Of a DNA stretch of 64,000 nt, positions 31,423-43,048 are shown piece after piece. The position numbers and the translations under genes are program-made. The notes under the pieces were generated by a model, which was not told the origin of the DNA, searched no databases, and saw nothing but the letters and a program-made list of their open reading frames with translations. Within the stretch, counting starts at the first letter, position 1; each line of letters opens with the position of its first letter. This DNA comes from Mesostigma viride (taxonomy: Eukaryota; Streptophyta; Mesostigmatophyceae; Mesostigmatales; Mesostigmataceae), in assembly GCA_009746045.1 (NCBI GenBank), contig RPFO01000418.1, positions 886,082 through 950,081 of the forward strand, given 5' to 3'.

Positions 31423-34400
31423 TTGGTATCGGGGATCTCTACTTTGGTGTTTCTCTTGAAGTCGCAACCTTCCGGGTAGTACAACGTTGATCAGATGTCT
31501 GTCATCCGAGAAGATTCATAGAGTTGCGGAAAACTTACGGTGTTACAGACTGAGACACATCCTGATGTGACTGTCTTGCTCTGTAACACTAGAAGTCAGC
31601 CGTAACCGTTGTCTCTACTAGGCAGACGATCGCGACTCCATGTGGAAGTATGAGTAGTTCGAAGACACAATCACCTTTACCCCCTACTAATCAAGGTTTG
31701 GGAGATCCGTCATCATCTCTGGAACCCATTGCTAGGGAAGGTGCTGAGACAACTACTCATACTCCACGGCGTCAACTTAATTTCAATCGTACTTCTATGA
31801 CTGAAGTGAGGCGGGTTACACAATCACCTTCATCCCTACGGAACCAGGTGTGGGCGACCTTCTTCTCCTTCACCTCTCCCTAGAAAAGGGTGTTGCATAA
31901 GCCATTATTAACGCACCACTAAGTCACCGTCCCTTTCTTTAAATTCGTGCAATATTTCATTGACAAGCGTCCTTACTTACGGGCTTTCGGCTGGCTGGCC
32001 GCATCGTGCTGAAGTCCGACCACCGCCCTGTCTGTCGTGGCTGCTGACGCCGCCGTCTCTGCCTAGCTCCAAACATCTTTATATATTAGCATTACGCAAG
32101 TGTTGCTACGTTTCGAGCAGGGCCATGCGGAGTGTTGGGCCAGTAGCTCAGCAGGTCCGGCTCCAGAATCCTGCTAGGAGCTGTCTTTTTTCCCTGCAGG
32201 CTCTGTTTTCGGCCAGGCCGACATGGCGCTACGGGTTATGGCTGAGCCGACGCAATGTTGCTGCCGACGGCACCTATCACCCGGTTTCCGGGTTGCGGCT
32301 GCACGCACGACCACCACCGCGACCGCCTGACGACGTCGCCGTCTAAGGTTGTTTTTTTTTCCCGGTGCTGCTTTTCTTTGACGACATTTTTACGGTGTGG
32401 CTCAGGTTACACCTCGTGTCTTTTGAGGGTGGCTCCGGATGAGCGGACAGTAGGGATTCATGGCTGCCTTTTTTACGCAAGGTTCCTTTTGCACTCACTT
32501 GACAATCTTTCAGGATCCTTTTCTTCGGTGCATGGGCAGCCTACCCTTGCTGTTTAAGGACTGTGGCACGTCCTTAATTCACGCGTCGCCAAACATTTGT
32601 TTCAGTTGTGGGGGAAACTCTTCCTTTTCTTGTTGAGCATCATGACAGTGGAGGCGTTCTAGGTTGAGCTTTGGTTCCTCCCACGTGTATGGTGGTTTGG
32701 TTTTGGTGGGGAGGAGAACAACGGCATTTGTGTTGTTCCCACTAGCATCATGGTACTATGGGTAGGGCGAGCTCCCTAGGAGTTGTCCAGATTGGTGGCA
32801 GCTACGTCTGGTTACCCTGAGCAATTTTTTGCGGGGGAGTGGACATCCTGGATGTCTGCAATGTAATTTCCAGACGGCATCACACATGCCAGGGCAGAAC
32901 AACAGCATTTACGGGGTTTCCACTATCATACTGGGACAGCTGTGTCTAGTTACCCTGAGAAAATTTCTGCGGGGGAGTGGATATCCCAGGTCTGCCAAAA
33001 GGGTGCCAGATGCTATCATGGAGGCGTATGGCATGGTAGATGCCACCACATCAGGGGACATCGGGATACCTGCAGTGGGTTGTCCCCTAGAGGGTATCAC
33101 ACGTGCACCCATGAGTTGCCAGGTGTCTCTTGCATGGGTTGCCCACTTGCTAGACGGTGTCCTTTGACACATGTTCCCAGAGGGGGTGGACCACTTGCTT
33201 GACAATGTCCCTTTACAAGTGGGGTGTGGGTCACTTGCCAGTTGGGGCCCTTACCTGCGCCAGACCATTGTGACCACGCATTTACTTCTCCCAGGACAGG
33301 ATGGTTACCACTGCTTGTTGGCAGATGGTCCCTGTTGGGCCTAGGAGGTGCACTAGGACAGCAAGTATGGACACCAGGGCTGCTGTCATAGTTCTTATCT
33401 GTGAATATATCTGATATAGTTCTCAGATCAGAATTTTTGACACTGGTCAAGGCGTTTTTAGGCCCATTTTTTCGATTTTTGGGCAATTCTGCTGGCTGTT
33501 GGACAACCTCAGGCCCTTGTGTTCCTCCGGCTTAGGAGTTCTGGCTACCTGGCACTTGGTAGTAGCCCTGTTCGAGTCTGCTATCTTAATAGGTTGGCAG
33601 TCTGTGGCTTGCCTACTAGGCAGTTTTCTGAGTGCCATAGTGAAGAGTGCTGGCTCCTTCCTGCAGCCTGATTGACGTTTAGTCCGGGCAGTTGACAGCA
33701 TGTGGTCCTTCTTCCAAGCAGCTTCTGGAGCCAGGCTCATTGGTGTCCGTCCCAGGCCTCCATAAAGCAGCTTAGTCACTTCCCCATAGCGTGATCGGCG
33801 CAAGCAGCTAGTCTTGGTTGTACAGTCAGGCAACAGCTGTGTTGGATACCCACATGTGGGGGTGGTCCAACGCTGATTGGGCGTGGTGGCAGTAGCCTCT
33901 TGGGGGCTTGAGGCCAGTGGGGGATTGGAAACATGTCTATGGCGGGCATGGTGCATGGAGGCTACGTTGGAGAGTACCCTGGTAGTGGACTAGTGCTGTT
34001 GGTGGCAACTGCAAGCACTCATGGTGACGAGCGCCAGCACTCCTGGTGGCGACTACCAGCACTCATGGTGGGGCCTGAGAGCACTCGTGGTGGCGACTGC
34101 AAGCACTGCATGGTGGCCGCTGGCGACTCTGGTGACTTGGGGACGCCCAAGTGACGAGTATCTGTAATGCTGGTGCCTGCTCCTGACGCAGTGCTGGTCC
34201 TGCCTGCTGGTGGACATCAAGCCAGCCTTGTGCAGATGAGTAACCTCCTACCCTTGCTTTGCCCTGCTATGGACTTATTCTTGCTTGCATGGTGCCAGGA
34301 TGGCTTGTTGTCTTGATAGTACACCATCCGCCCTTGAGCTGATTGCTTGCACAGCATGATGGTTGTATGAATGGGACTGCTTGCACGGGGGGTCTGGCAT

Positions 34401-35748
34401 CATGTTTGCGTGGGTAGGATGTCCTTGTTGGTTGGATGATGGGCGGGATCAACGGAGCTACAACTGTGGGGCAGGATGGAATCTTTGGCATGACAGTGAT
34501 GACAATGATGCCCACTCCGTTGACTCTTAATTGAGGAGTTGGACTACTTGGTGCTGGGCGGGGGCTCACATGGGCTTAGAGGTGTGGGTTAGTTGGGGGA
34601 CCCATTCAGCCCTCTACCACCCTTACAACCTGCCTCATGTGCATCAGTATCCGTGGTACACTGACATTAATACCATTTGGCAGTCTACGTGGTCCACGGA
34701 CATGGATACTACTTTCCATGCTTTGACTAGGGGGACATGGTTCAGTCTACTTGCTAGGGCCCTGCCAAGCTGAGGGTGTATCTGTTTGATGACTGATGGC
34801 CTCATCCAGCATACCCTTACGCTGCCCTACTTGTGCAACCTTGTCTTGGGCTCCTTCGATCCTAATGCCCACATTACCTTGCATGGTAGTGCCACCTGGA
34901 TGGATGCGGGGAGTGATTTTTGTTGCTGGGGCCCTGCCAAGCTTGGGCACATCAGTTGGCTGATTGGTGATTGCTTTCAGTCTGCTCTCAAGCTGCCTTG
35001 TATGCAACTCTGTCTTGGATGCTGTAGTTCCCACCCCATCTTTAGTCATGAGGTGCATAGGACGTCTTAATAGAGCGACCCTGCAGGCCACCAGTGGTTT
35101 AGTGGGCTGAGAGACTTGCCTCCCCCACCCTTCTCTGGTTGGCTGGGCCTCTGTCTTCATGCGTATCCCATGGCGTTTGTTCCTGCTAGGTCATGCTGTC
35201 AATCTTGGGAAGCTGATACCAGGATTATTACAGCTTATTCTACGCAGAGGGGTGGAATTATTAGGCATGCTGGTAGTCTCCAGTTTACCAGTTATGCTGA
35301 GGGGGATTTGTGTGGGGAGCAGGGCGTGCAGGGGATTGGGCTGCACCTAGCCCTTGCATGGGGGTAGCGTGTGCTACGATTTACAAGTTGGGGCATACCG
35401 TTCATAATGCTGGTGAGGCATTACTGATCTTCTGCTATCCCTCTCAAGGCTGTGGATAGTTTTCCCAGGCATCTTATGGAGAAATAGTGTGCCTTGTGAT
35501 TATCATAGGCCACTGGCTATGGGTTTGAGTGTACTAGCTACTAAGGAGATGTGGCTTTACCTCACTCTCACTCCTTTGGTGCGACTGGAGGGGGGGAATT
35601 TTGTTCTGGTGGGGAGGAGATCTGTGAGGATCATAGCGTGGATTCACCCTGGGATTTCAGTTCATCCTGTCGGGCTCACCTCATAGATCCCTGACTATGT
35701 GGTATCCTGGTTTCGCTGGCCATCGGTGGGCTATTTTGGCTGTGCTTT

Positions 35749-36072
35749 GTGGCACCTCCCCAACCTGCTGGCGGGTACCCACTGGTGACAACCCTGTCCA
35801 CGGCCTCTCTTCATCATGGGTGTACTTCTGAGATACCCTTGATCTTCCTGAGGCGACCCTGTTGGCGACGTCTTCCTGCTGGATTGCTCCTGCCTCTTGG
35901 TGACTGCACTTCCACCTGGGGCGCTGTTGACGTTTCCTCGTTCCAGTTTGCGTGGACTGACGGGTGTCAGCAGGCCTTGGACTTGCTGCAGCAGAAGCTC
36001 ACGCCAGCCCCTGTGTTAGGATTGAGCATTCTTGGAATCCACCCAGCCTGCTATGACCTGTTGGTGATCTGA
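35749..36072 (+). pseudogene. Gypsy reverse transcriptase/RNase H fragment
   Basis: A 107-codon frame whose C-terminal part reads FQFAWTDGCQQALDLLQ then KLTPAPVLGLS. This is the conserved join between the RT thumb and RNase H of Ty3/gypsy polymerases (usual form F-x-W-T-x-x-C-x-x-A-F-x-x-L-K). Upstream and downstream the frame loses sense, so pol is a relic. The orientation agrees with the LTR polarity. Confidence 0.55.
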
Positions 36073-36819
36073 GGGAGGTCCCCAGTTGGGATGGATTGGG
36101 GATTTATTATGGCTCGGTTACCTGCCACTCTGTTGTGGTGATACAGCATCTGTCCCTGACTACCTCTTCCCTTGAGAAGGGCTGGAATCTTTGGGTGTGC
36201 TGTGGTGACTAGCTTTGATGAGCCTTGGACCCTGGCAGCCCAGTTAGTTTTGTGGGGTTCGCTGTATAGAGGTTAGCCTTGCTACATGACACTCTGCTTC
36301 CTGCCCTGATCAAGCAGTGAGAGTTGTCAGTATTTCGTGGCATGGATCCCTGTGGATGACCCGTTATCCTGGGAATGTCAGGCTTGTCTTTCACCCGTGG
36401 ACTCTAGCTGAGGGAGGGTGGTGTCCCAGAACATGGAGTGGCCTCGCCTTGTTTGGCTTAGGTGCCTTGATCCTGTTTACTCCTTCTTGGATTCATGTGG
36501 ACTCATTGAATCCGACGGGGATCTGAGTTGAGTGGGATGGACTCTGGTGGGAGTTTGGTTGGACTAAGCTGAGATGACATCCAGATTTTGGTGACCAGTT
36601 TCTGAGGATGGTTGAGGGGATCTGAGCTTGGATGGCACATGGAGAGTGACTTCTGTGTTGTACCCTCGACATATGGAGTGGTTCACCTAGGGCTTGATTC
36701 CTGGTATGATTAAGACACGTGGGTCATGTTCTGCATGCACGTCTTCGTGTACCAGACCAATAGTATATACCTGGAGGTTTCTACCTTGGTGCTGCTGAGT
36801 GGCCTATGTGGATCATAGG

Positions 36820-37612
36820 AACTGCACGGGCCCCTGTGACCACTATGAGACTTTGGCCAAGGCGTTGGCTGCACTCAACAGAGAGGAGGGGGAGGTGAGC
36901 TCTGAAGGCTATGTGGAGGAGGTCCTATCTCAGCTGCACACAAGCCTGTATGAGAGTGGCTCCCCTTTTTGTGGCTCATCTGCTGCGTAGGATGTATGCA
37001 TTGTCACCAGGACCTGAGATTGACATGAGGCCTGCTGAGGGGCCGGTCATGCTGGCAGCCTTACCTGAGGCCTTGAAGGAGGCATTTACTCAGTTGCAGC
37101 CAGTGAGTATGGGAGAGGCTTCCTACATGGAGCTGTTGGAGTTTTCAGTTCAGAAGGGTGCCTTTGATTTGGTTCCTTCTTCCTCCAGCTCTGCCAGAAG
37201 GTGTTTTCCTTTGGAGACTTCTAACCTCTTTTGCCATCCAGGGTTGCCCAAGTACACTGTGGAACTTAAGATCCGTCAGACGCCACTAAGGGTGCTGGTG
37301 CCTCTGATAGGTGCTAAGTGGTCGGTGGTCAAGACCTTTCTGCAGTTCTGGTGGGCGTACAGATCATGGGTGAGCAGGCACAAGACGTCCTCTACTTGGG
37401 TGATGGACCCTGAGAGTCAGTCTGTGGTGCTCTTCTCCTATCCAGGGGCATGCCTTCGCTATGCTGCCCAGATGGTGGCAGGAGCTGCTGAGACTTGCGT
37501 GGTGTTGCAGGTCAGCAGGGACTGGCCAGAGTTGGCCCACATGGTGGAGCAGTTTCCCATGGGTGGACTCAAGGGCAAGGATGGCCTGAATGGGGATTGG
37601 TATAGCCTGTGA
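36820..37612 (+). pseudogene. 3' ORF of the gypsy-derived element, one frameshift
   Basis: A frame from ~36820 (NCTGPCDHYETLAKALAALN, then YVEEVLSQLHTSLYES) shifts near 36965. It then continues as a 210-codon frame through MLAALPEALKEAFTQLQPV and VVLQVSRDWPELAHMVEQF to the TGA at 37612. No domain is recognised. It could be a gag-like or accessory product, being the longest protein-like stretch in the element. It ends ~360 bp before the 3' LTR. Confidence 0.35.
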
Positions 37613-37971
37613 GGAACAGGGCTGAGAAGGAAAGGGGGCTTTGGATTGTGGTGTGAGGGGGGGATTCCAGGATGGATGATGGGGGGGCTCCAGTCCAGTT
37701 CTGATGTTCCAGTCCAGAGTTCCAGGTTCCAGGATGCTGAATGGAAGACCTTGTATTATGAGATGTGTTTATCTGGATTTATAGTAGATAAGGTAGTGAC
37801 TTGTCTGCTGTAGAAACCTGTGACTAGATGTTGATGAGATAGGAGGCCCTGTTTCCAGGGATGTAAAAACCCATCTGCTTTTCCCAAGAGATGGTGGATT
37901 TCTGTTCAATGTTCCTCTGCCTTCAAGAGTTGGCTATTGGACCTGGGAGGTCCAGTTTTGAGGGGGAGATA

Positions 37972-38751
37972 TGTAACAAGCAAAAATGACTTTGTTGTTA
38001 CATCCTTTGTTTTGTGAATGTTTGGCTTTTATTTGAGGACTTTTGGATCAGTATTGAGAAAGTTATGAGGTTTCTAAGACGACGGTACTTGGAGCTGATA
38101 CTTTGTCAACCAACTGATAGGAACCCTCATTGGTCGTGGCCTGATCCACGTAGGGTTGTAGTTTGTTGGCTGATACTACTGATAGGAGCCCTCATTGGTC
38201 GTGGCCTGATCCACGTGGGGTTGTAGTTTGTTAGTTGGTACTATTGAGTCTTAAATGCTCCTTTGGGACTTCAGTGCTTACGACAGATTTAGGATCTCAT
38301 GGAAAGATTCTGCCAGGCTGTGTGTGGTGTTGTTCTGTTCTGTGTGACTAGGATGGATACGAAGATCTTGTATAGAATCCCATGGTTCTGATTGGTTCTC
38401 TTCAGGCTAAGGTTGGAGCAAGTTCGACAAGCACGTCGATATCAAGGACGTGGGGTCGCCATTGTTGCTACGTTGGTTTTGATTCACCATGGTATAATAA
38501 AGCTTGGCTTTGTTGTCCAATCCATAAGAGCCCCTTGGCTATAGACGTCCTTCAGTTCCACAGAGGTCGTCTATACACGAGCTTGTCTTTGTGTCTACAA
38601 GGGGTTGTGATTCCCTAAATCACGTGCTGTGGAATTTCCATCTCAACGTTGCTCGGATACTTGAAGTTCTGCGACTCAGGAAAGCAACCCAGGTAAAAGA
38701 TCTTTCATATTGGACTGTGGATGATGTTGATGATCATTTTTAGTCGTTACA
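37972..38751 (+). repeat. 3' LTR of the gypsy-derived element
   Basis: 780 bp, preceded by the polypurine tract and followed by the CTCTC target duplication (38752-38756). Confidence 0.9.
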
Positions 38752-39051
38752 CTCTCCGGAGCGCAGCGAAGGAGCACGTTACTTAGAAAAAGATACGCCA
38801 ACGAATTTCAGACCTACGGCCGCTTACGATTCCTCTCTGGAGCACCCTACCGCGAGCGAGCGAAGCGAGCGAGCACCGTACGGCGAGCGAGCGGAGCGAG
38901 CGAGCACCGTACTGCTAAAGCGCACAGCGAGCGCAGCGAGCCGCGAGCGAAGCGAGCACCGTACTCTACTATTCCTCTCCGGAGCGCAGCGAAGGAGCAC
39001 GTTACTTAGAAAAAGATACGCCAACGAATTTCAGACCTACGGCCGCTTACG

Positions 39052-39992
39052 ATTCCTCTCCGGAGCGCAGGCCGAAGGAGCACGGGCAATTTCAGCGAGG
39101 GACGGAAGGAAACCAGCGCCGACGGGCCATGGGCCACGGGCCACGGGCCATGGGCCACGGGCTAGAGCCACCCCAGCGCCCAGCAGCGCGCGGTCGGCCC
39201 ACCACTTCAGCAGCGTGCAGCATCGGGGCCCATGCAGCATGAAATTTCAAATGATGGCCGCGGGAAGACGGGATGGCTGTCGACAGCCGCCTGTTCAGGA
39301 GGTCGTGACTGTTGGGCAAGCTACGTTTTCATTGTTGGACGCTTTGAAACGGGGTACAATGACGCCGTCTTTCATGACGGTTCTTACTTAGGAGCGCCTG
39401 GACTGTGGGTGCCGCGAGCTCTTGGAAAAGATTGCGGGGAAGATGACTGTCGGGGTAAGAAGGTGGCACCCGTTCTGACGCCTGGGTAAGCTGCGTTTGT
39501 TGTTTGCTGGGCTTTGGAACGGTGTCCCATAAGCATTTTGGCTTCCAGTCGGTCTGTTTCGAGCGGATAGGGAGAGGCAGTTTGCCTACCGGGCGGTTCC
39601 ATAGCAGCACTGTCCCGCCATGCACATATTCCACCGTCTTTTGCGCTCGGTTTTGTTTTATTTCGATTTGGGACGCTTTGGAACGTCGTTTCATGTTTCA
39701 TGCATTCCTATGCTTCGAGCCCGTCTGTTTGCTTTGTGTTTCCGTCATCAGCGGGAAAGGAGGCCCATTTTCCTCGGCAACAACATTCGTTGAGTCACTT
39801 CCCGCATGGCAGGTATGCCTCCCGCTCTTTGTTGCTGTATTTCGGTCGGGGACACATGCCGGCGAATGCCTTTCCATTCCTTTTCCTGCACTCACGCATT
39901 ATTTTTCCATTGTGTTTCGGTCAGCCACGGGAAGTGTTCCTGTTTTTGCTGCATCTGCGTGGGCTGTTGCTTTAAAAGCAGGTATTCTGCCT
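39052..39992 (+). repeat. Segmental duplicate A (paired with 43463-44403)
   Basis: About 940 bp nearly identical to 43463-44403, with a few small indels. ORFs in it (such as the one spanning 39504-40004) have no recognisable protein content. The block contains GGGCCATGGGCCACGGG repeats at ~39124-39165. Confidence 0.75.
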
Positions 39993-40407
39993 CCAGCGGG
40001 CTAGAATAGCAATAGCCCTAGCTTGTAACCATTGGCGTCACTGCCGCTAAGGCAGCCATGCCTAGCTGTGCCAACACACCTAGTCACGTGCCGCCAACGC
40101 ACGGTACACAACCAGCCATAGCCTTAGCCTAGTCCTAGTACAGCCATGCTACGCCCTGGCTATGTTCAGATTACTTGCCCACGCTCCTTGCTATGATATG
40201 CTCACATGGGTCTTATTGCACCCACAGTTTGCCGGATCGTTAGCCTGTCCTTTTCGCTAGCCGCGCCCGATTGCAGCTGTGGCATGCCTTTGGCATGAAG
40301 GAGACTGGGGGTCTCTGCCCTTTCTCCTGTAGTGCACACACAGGGATTAAAAGCACTTCGGTGCTCCGTGACTCCCCAACGGGAGCACGAGTTTAATTAA
40401 TTAATTA
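39993..40407 (+). mobile_element. 5'-truncated LINE-like 3' end with 9-bp target duplication
   Basis: CCAGCGGGCTAGAATAGC through TTTAATTAATTAATTAA is flanked by ATTCTGCCT on both sides (39984-39992 and 40408-40416). The empty site is at 44395-44403. The same sequence forms the 3' part of the element at 45149-46135. The TTAA-rich tail and variable-length duplication suit target-primed reverse transcription. Confidence 0.7.
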
Positions 40408-40430
40408 ATTCTGCCTGCGGGGGATGGCAT

Positions 40431-40858
40431 GGTCACTTCCCGCATGGCAGGTATGCCTCCCGCTCTTTGTTGCTGTATTTCGGTCGGGGACACATGCCGG
40501 CGAATGCCTTTCCATTCCTTTTCCTGCACTCACGCATTATTTTTCCATTGTGTTTCGGTCAGCCACGGGAAGTGTTCCTGTTTTTGCTGCATCTGCGTGG
40601 GCTGTTGCTTTAAAAGCAGGTATTCTGCCTGCGGGGGATGGCATGGTCACTTCCCGCATGGCAGGTATGCCTCCCGCTCTTTGTTGCTGTATTTCGGTCG
40701 GGGACACATGCCGGCGAATGCCTTTCCATTCATTTTCCTGCACTCACGCATTATTTTTCCATTGTGTTTCGGTCAGCCACGGGAAGTGTTCCTGTTTTTG
40801 CTGCATCTGCGTGGGCTGTTGCTTTAAAGCAGGTATTCTGCCTGCGGGGGATGGCATA
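40431..40858 (+). repeat. 214-bp tandem repeat, two copies
   Basis: GGTCACTTCCCGCATGGCAGG starts at 40431 and 40645, and each copy ends in CTGCGGGGGATGGCAT. Single copies occur at ~39796 and ~44209 within the segmental duplicates. Confidence 0.75.
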
Positions 40859-41046
40859 CACACGGCGTGGTATCCTGAGCGTCAAGCCCAAGCAAACTGC
40901 CGGGGAAAAAACCTTTGTATTTTGAGCTCGAATTTGATTTGTTCCTTTTCATGAAAGGGACCTTTGCTGGGCATTTTTGGCATTACTGATGAATCACTAG
41001 ATTAATGCATTAAAGGAGATGGTGTCTCTGCCTTTGTCATGTTTTT

Positions 41047-41850
41047 AAGAGCTATCATTTGAATGGTAATCCTCCCACCCACACTGTTGACCAAGCACAC
41101 TTTCAGCCCACTGGCCACGCACGGGTTCCCCATACTGACCAAGCACACGTTCCAACCACTGACCAAGCACACGTGCCACCCACTGACCAAGTGCACGTTC
41201 CACCTACTGACCAAGGCACCAAGCACACGTTCAGCCCACTGACCATGCAAGCACGGGTTCACCATACTGACCAAGCACACGTGCCACCCACTGACCAAGC
41301 ACACGTTCCACCCACTGACCAAGTGCACGTTCCACCCACTGACCAAGCACACGTTCCACCCACTGACCAAGCACACCTTCCACCCACTGACCAAGCACAC
41401 GTTCCACCCACTGATCATGCAAGCACGGGTTCTCCATACTGACCAAGCACACGTGCCACCCACTGACCAAACACACGTTCCACCCACTGACCAAACACAC
41501 GTTCCACCCACTGACCAAGCACGCGTTCATCCCACTGACCAAGCACATGTTCCACCCACTGACCAAGCACGCGTTCATCCCACTGACCGAGCACGGGTTC
41601 CCCATACTGGCACACGTTCATCCCACTGACCATGCAAGCACGGGTTCCCCGTACTGACCAAGCACACCTGCCACCCACTGACCAAACACACGTTCCACCC
41701 ACTGACCAAACACACGTTCCACCCACTGACCAAGCACACGTTCCACCCACTGACCAAGCACACGTTCCACCCACTGACCAAGCATACGTTCCATCCACTG
41801 ACGGAGCATGAGTTTACCATACTGACCGAGCAGCCACCCACTGACCATGA
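41047..41850 (+). repeat. 24-bp minisatellite array 2
   Basis: Begins with the same lead-in as array 1 (TTTAAGAGCTATCATTTG) and carries about 30 units of CACTGACCAAGCACACGTTCCACC, with the same variant classes. It ends in the shared tail leading to CTCGGCCTTGGCTG. Confidence 0.9.
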
Positions 41851-42225
41851 AGCAAACACTCGGCCTTGGCTGTGCTCTGATTAAGTAATTATTGTATAAA
41901 TGAAATACCTGTTCTGATCATGCACATGTTGTCTCCTTGATGTTGTCTCCTTGATAAACCATGTGCCCATGGCCGTGGCTGTCTTGGTGACTCGCATCAT
42001 TCACGGGTTGTTCAGCTGCCAAAGTTGCCCTATTAATTAAACTCGTGCTCAATTAATTAAACTCGTGCTCCCGTTGGGGAGTCACGGAGCACCCCTAGAC
42101 TAGCCCCTAGACTGCACAAACCCAACCAACCAAGTAGCCAAGGCATAGGAGCCCGACCACCCAAGCCAAGGCCCCTGTCCCATCTCCCCCAATCAACGTA
42201 CAGGGAGAATGAGGATTGTATAGTA

Positions 42226-42383
42226 GGGGACGCAGTTACGCGTCTATATTAATTAATTAATAGTAGGGGACTTGAATAATTAATTAATTAATAGTAGGGG
42301 CTTGGCCCCTACCGGGTCTACTTGTCCTTTCCCTTATATAAAGCGAGCTTCGTGACCGTTGGTTGCAAAATTAGGGGGAGTAC
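42226..42383 (+). promoter_or_regulatory. Dispersed TATA repeat (copy 3)
   Basis: GGGGACGCAGTTACG, a TTAATTAATTAAT tract, then CTTGTCCTTTCCCTTATATAAAGCGAG, with the TATA box at 42335-42343. It continues beyond the 42384 insertion into AAATCGTGGTACAAAAATCGG. Confidence 0.45.
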
Positions 42384-43048
42384 CAGGGGGGGTGGAAAAA
42401 ACAAAAATATCAGACACCATGCTGAAATTTTCCAAAAGTTGGCCCTTGGACCCTACCTACCTAGCACCTAGGCGCTATACCTAGCAAAACCCTGAGGTCC
42501 CAAGGGTGATAGGGATCGACCTAGGGTGCAAAATGATCAGCTCCGCGAGCTCTACCGTTTGAGCATATTGACCAGTGCATGGGAAAATTCCGGTTTTCTT
42601 AAATGGGTCGTTGGCCGGCGCGACGCGATACTGGCACGGCACGGCGCTGGATAGCCGAAGGCTTGTAGTGGTGGCAGACGGCAGCATACTTCCGTGCCTA
42701 GGGGCAGCACCATCTTGCGGGCAACCCCCCCCCCTCTATGGTACCTGCCAAAATTTTGACTGCAGATTTGGGTTCAGCTCGCCAAGTGCTATCAGTTTGT
42801 CCGTCAAACCGTTTCAAAATTCCGACCATACAGGGAGCTAGCAGAAAATCCAAGTGTTTTGTTGTAAAAAACCCATATCGGCCCGGCACCCTACCTACCT
42901 ACCCTTTAAGTTAACGGTTTTTGAGGCTCTGTAACTTCTAACCTAGAGACCCCCTGGGGTTGCGACCAGTGGCAAACATGCTTGTTTTCGCGAGATCTAC
43001 TCGAATCCAGCATGATGTAAATTTTCTTGTTTTTTTCCACCCCCCCTG
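42384..43048. mobile_element. ~665-bp hAT-like MITE
   Basis: Ends in ~25-bp inverted repeats of the CAGGGGGGGTGGAAAAAACAA type. The host site GGGAGTACC is duplicated (7-9 bp depending on where the end is placed), and the empty site lies at ~29420. CAGGG termini and a duplication of about 8 bp are hAT features. No transposase. Confidence 0.65.

Larger units (their letters stand above)
30643..38751 (+). mobile_element. 8.1-kb LTR retrotransposon, Ty3/gypsy-derived, no intact pol
   Basis: Two 780-bp LTRs (30643-31422 and 37972-38751) bound the element. They begin TGTAAC and end GTTACA, with CTCTC duplicated outside. TGGTATCGGGG right after the 5' LTR fits an initiator-tRNA-Met-type primer site, and TTTTGAGGGGGAGATA before the 3' LTR fits a polypurine tract. 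The interior has no long gag-pol frame. A fragment near 35940-36030 (FAWTDGCQQALDLLQQKLTPAP) is the RT/RNase H junction of gypsy elements. The LTRs look identical, so this degenerate or non-autonomous element moved recently, presumably using proteins supplied in trans. The empty site is at 43257-43280. Confidence 0.85.

Noticed and set aside
39504-40004. 166-codon ORF as a protein, also present at 43915
   Set aside because: Both copies sit in repetitive DNA, the peptide is a Cys/Phe/Ser-rich mixture without domain features, and several frames are equally open.
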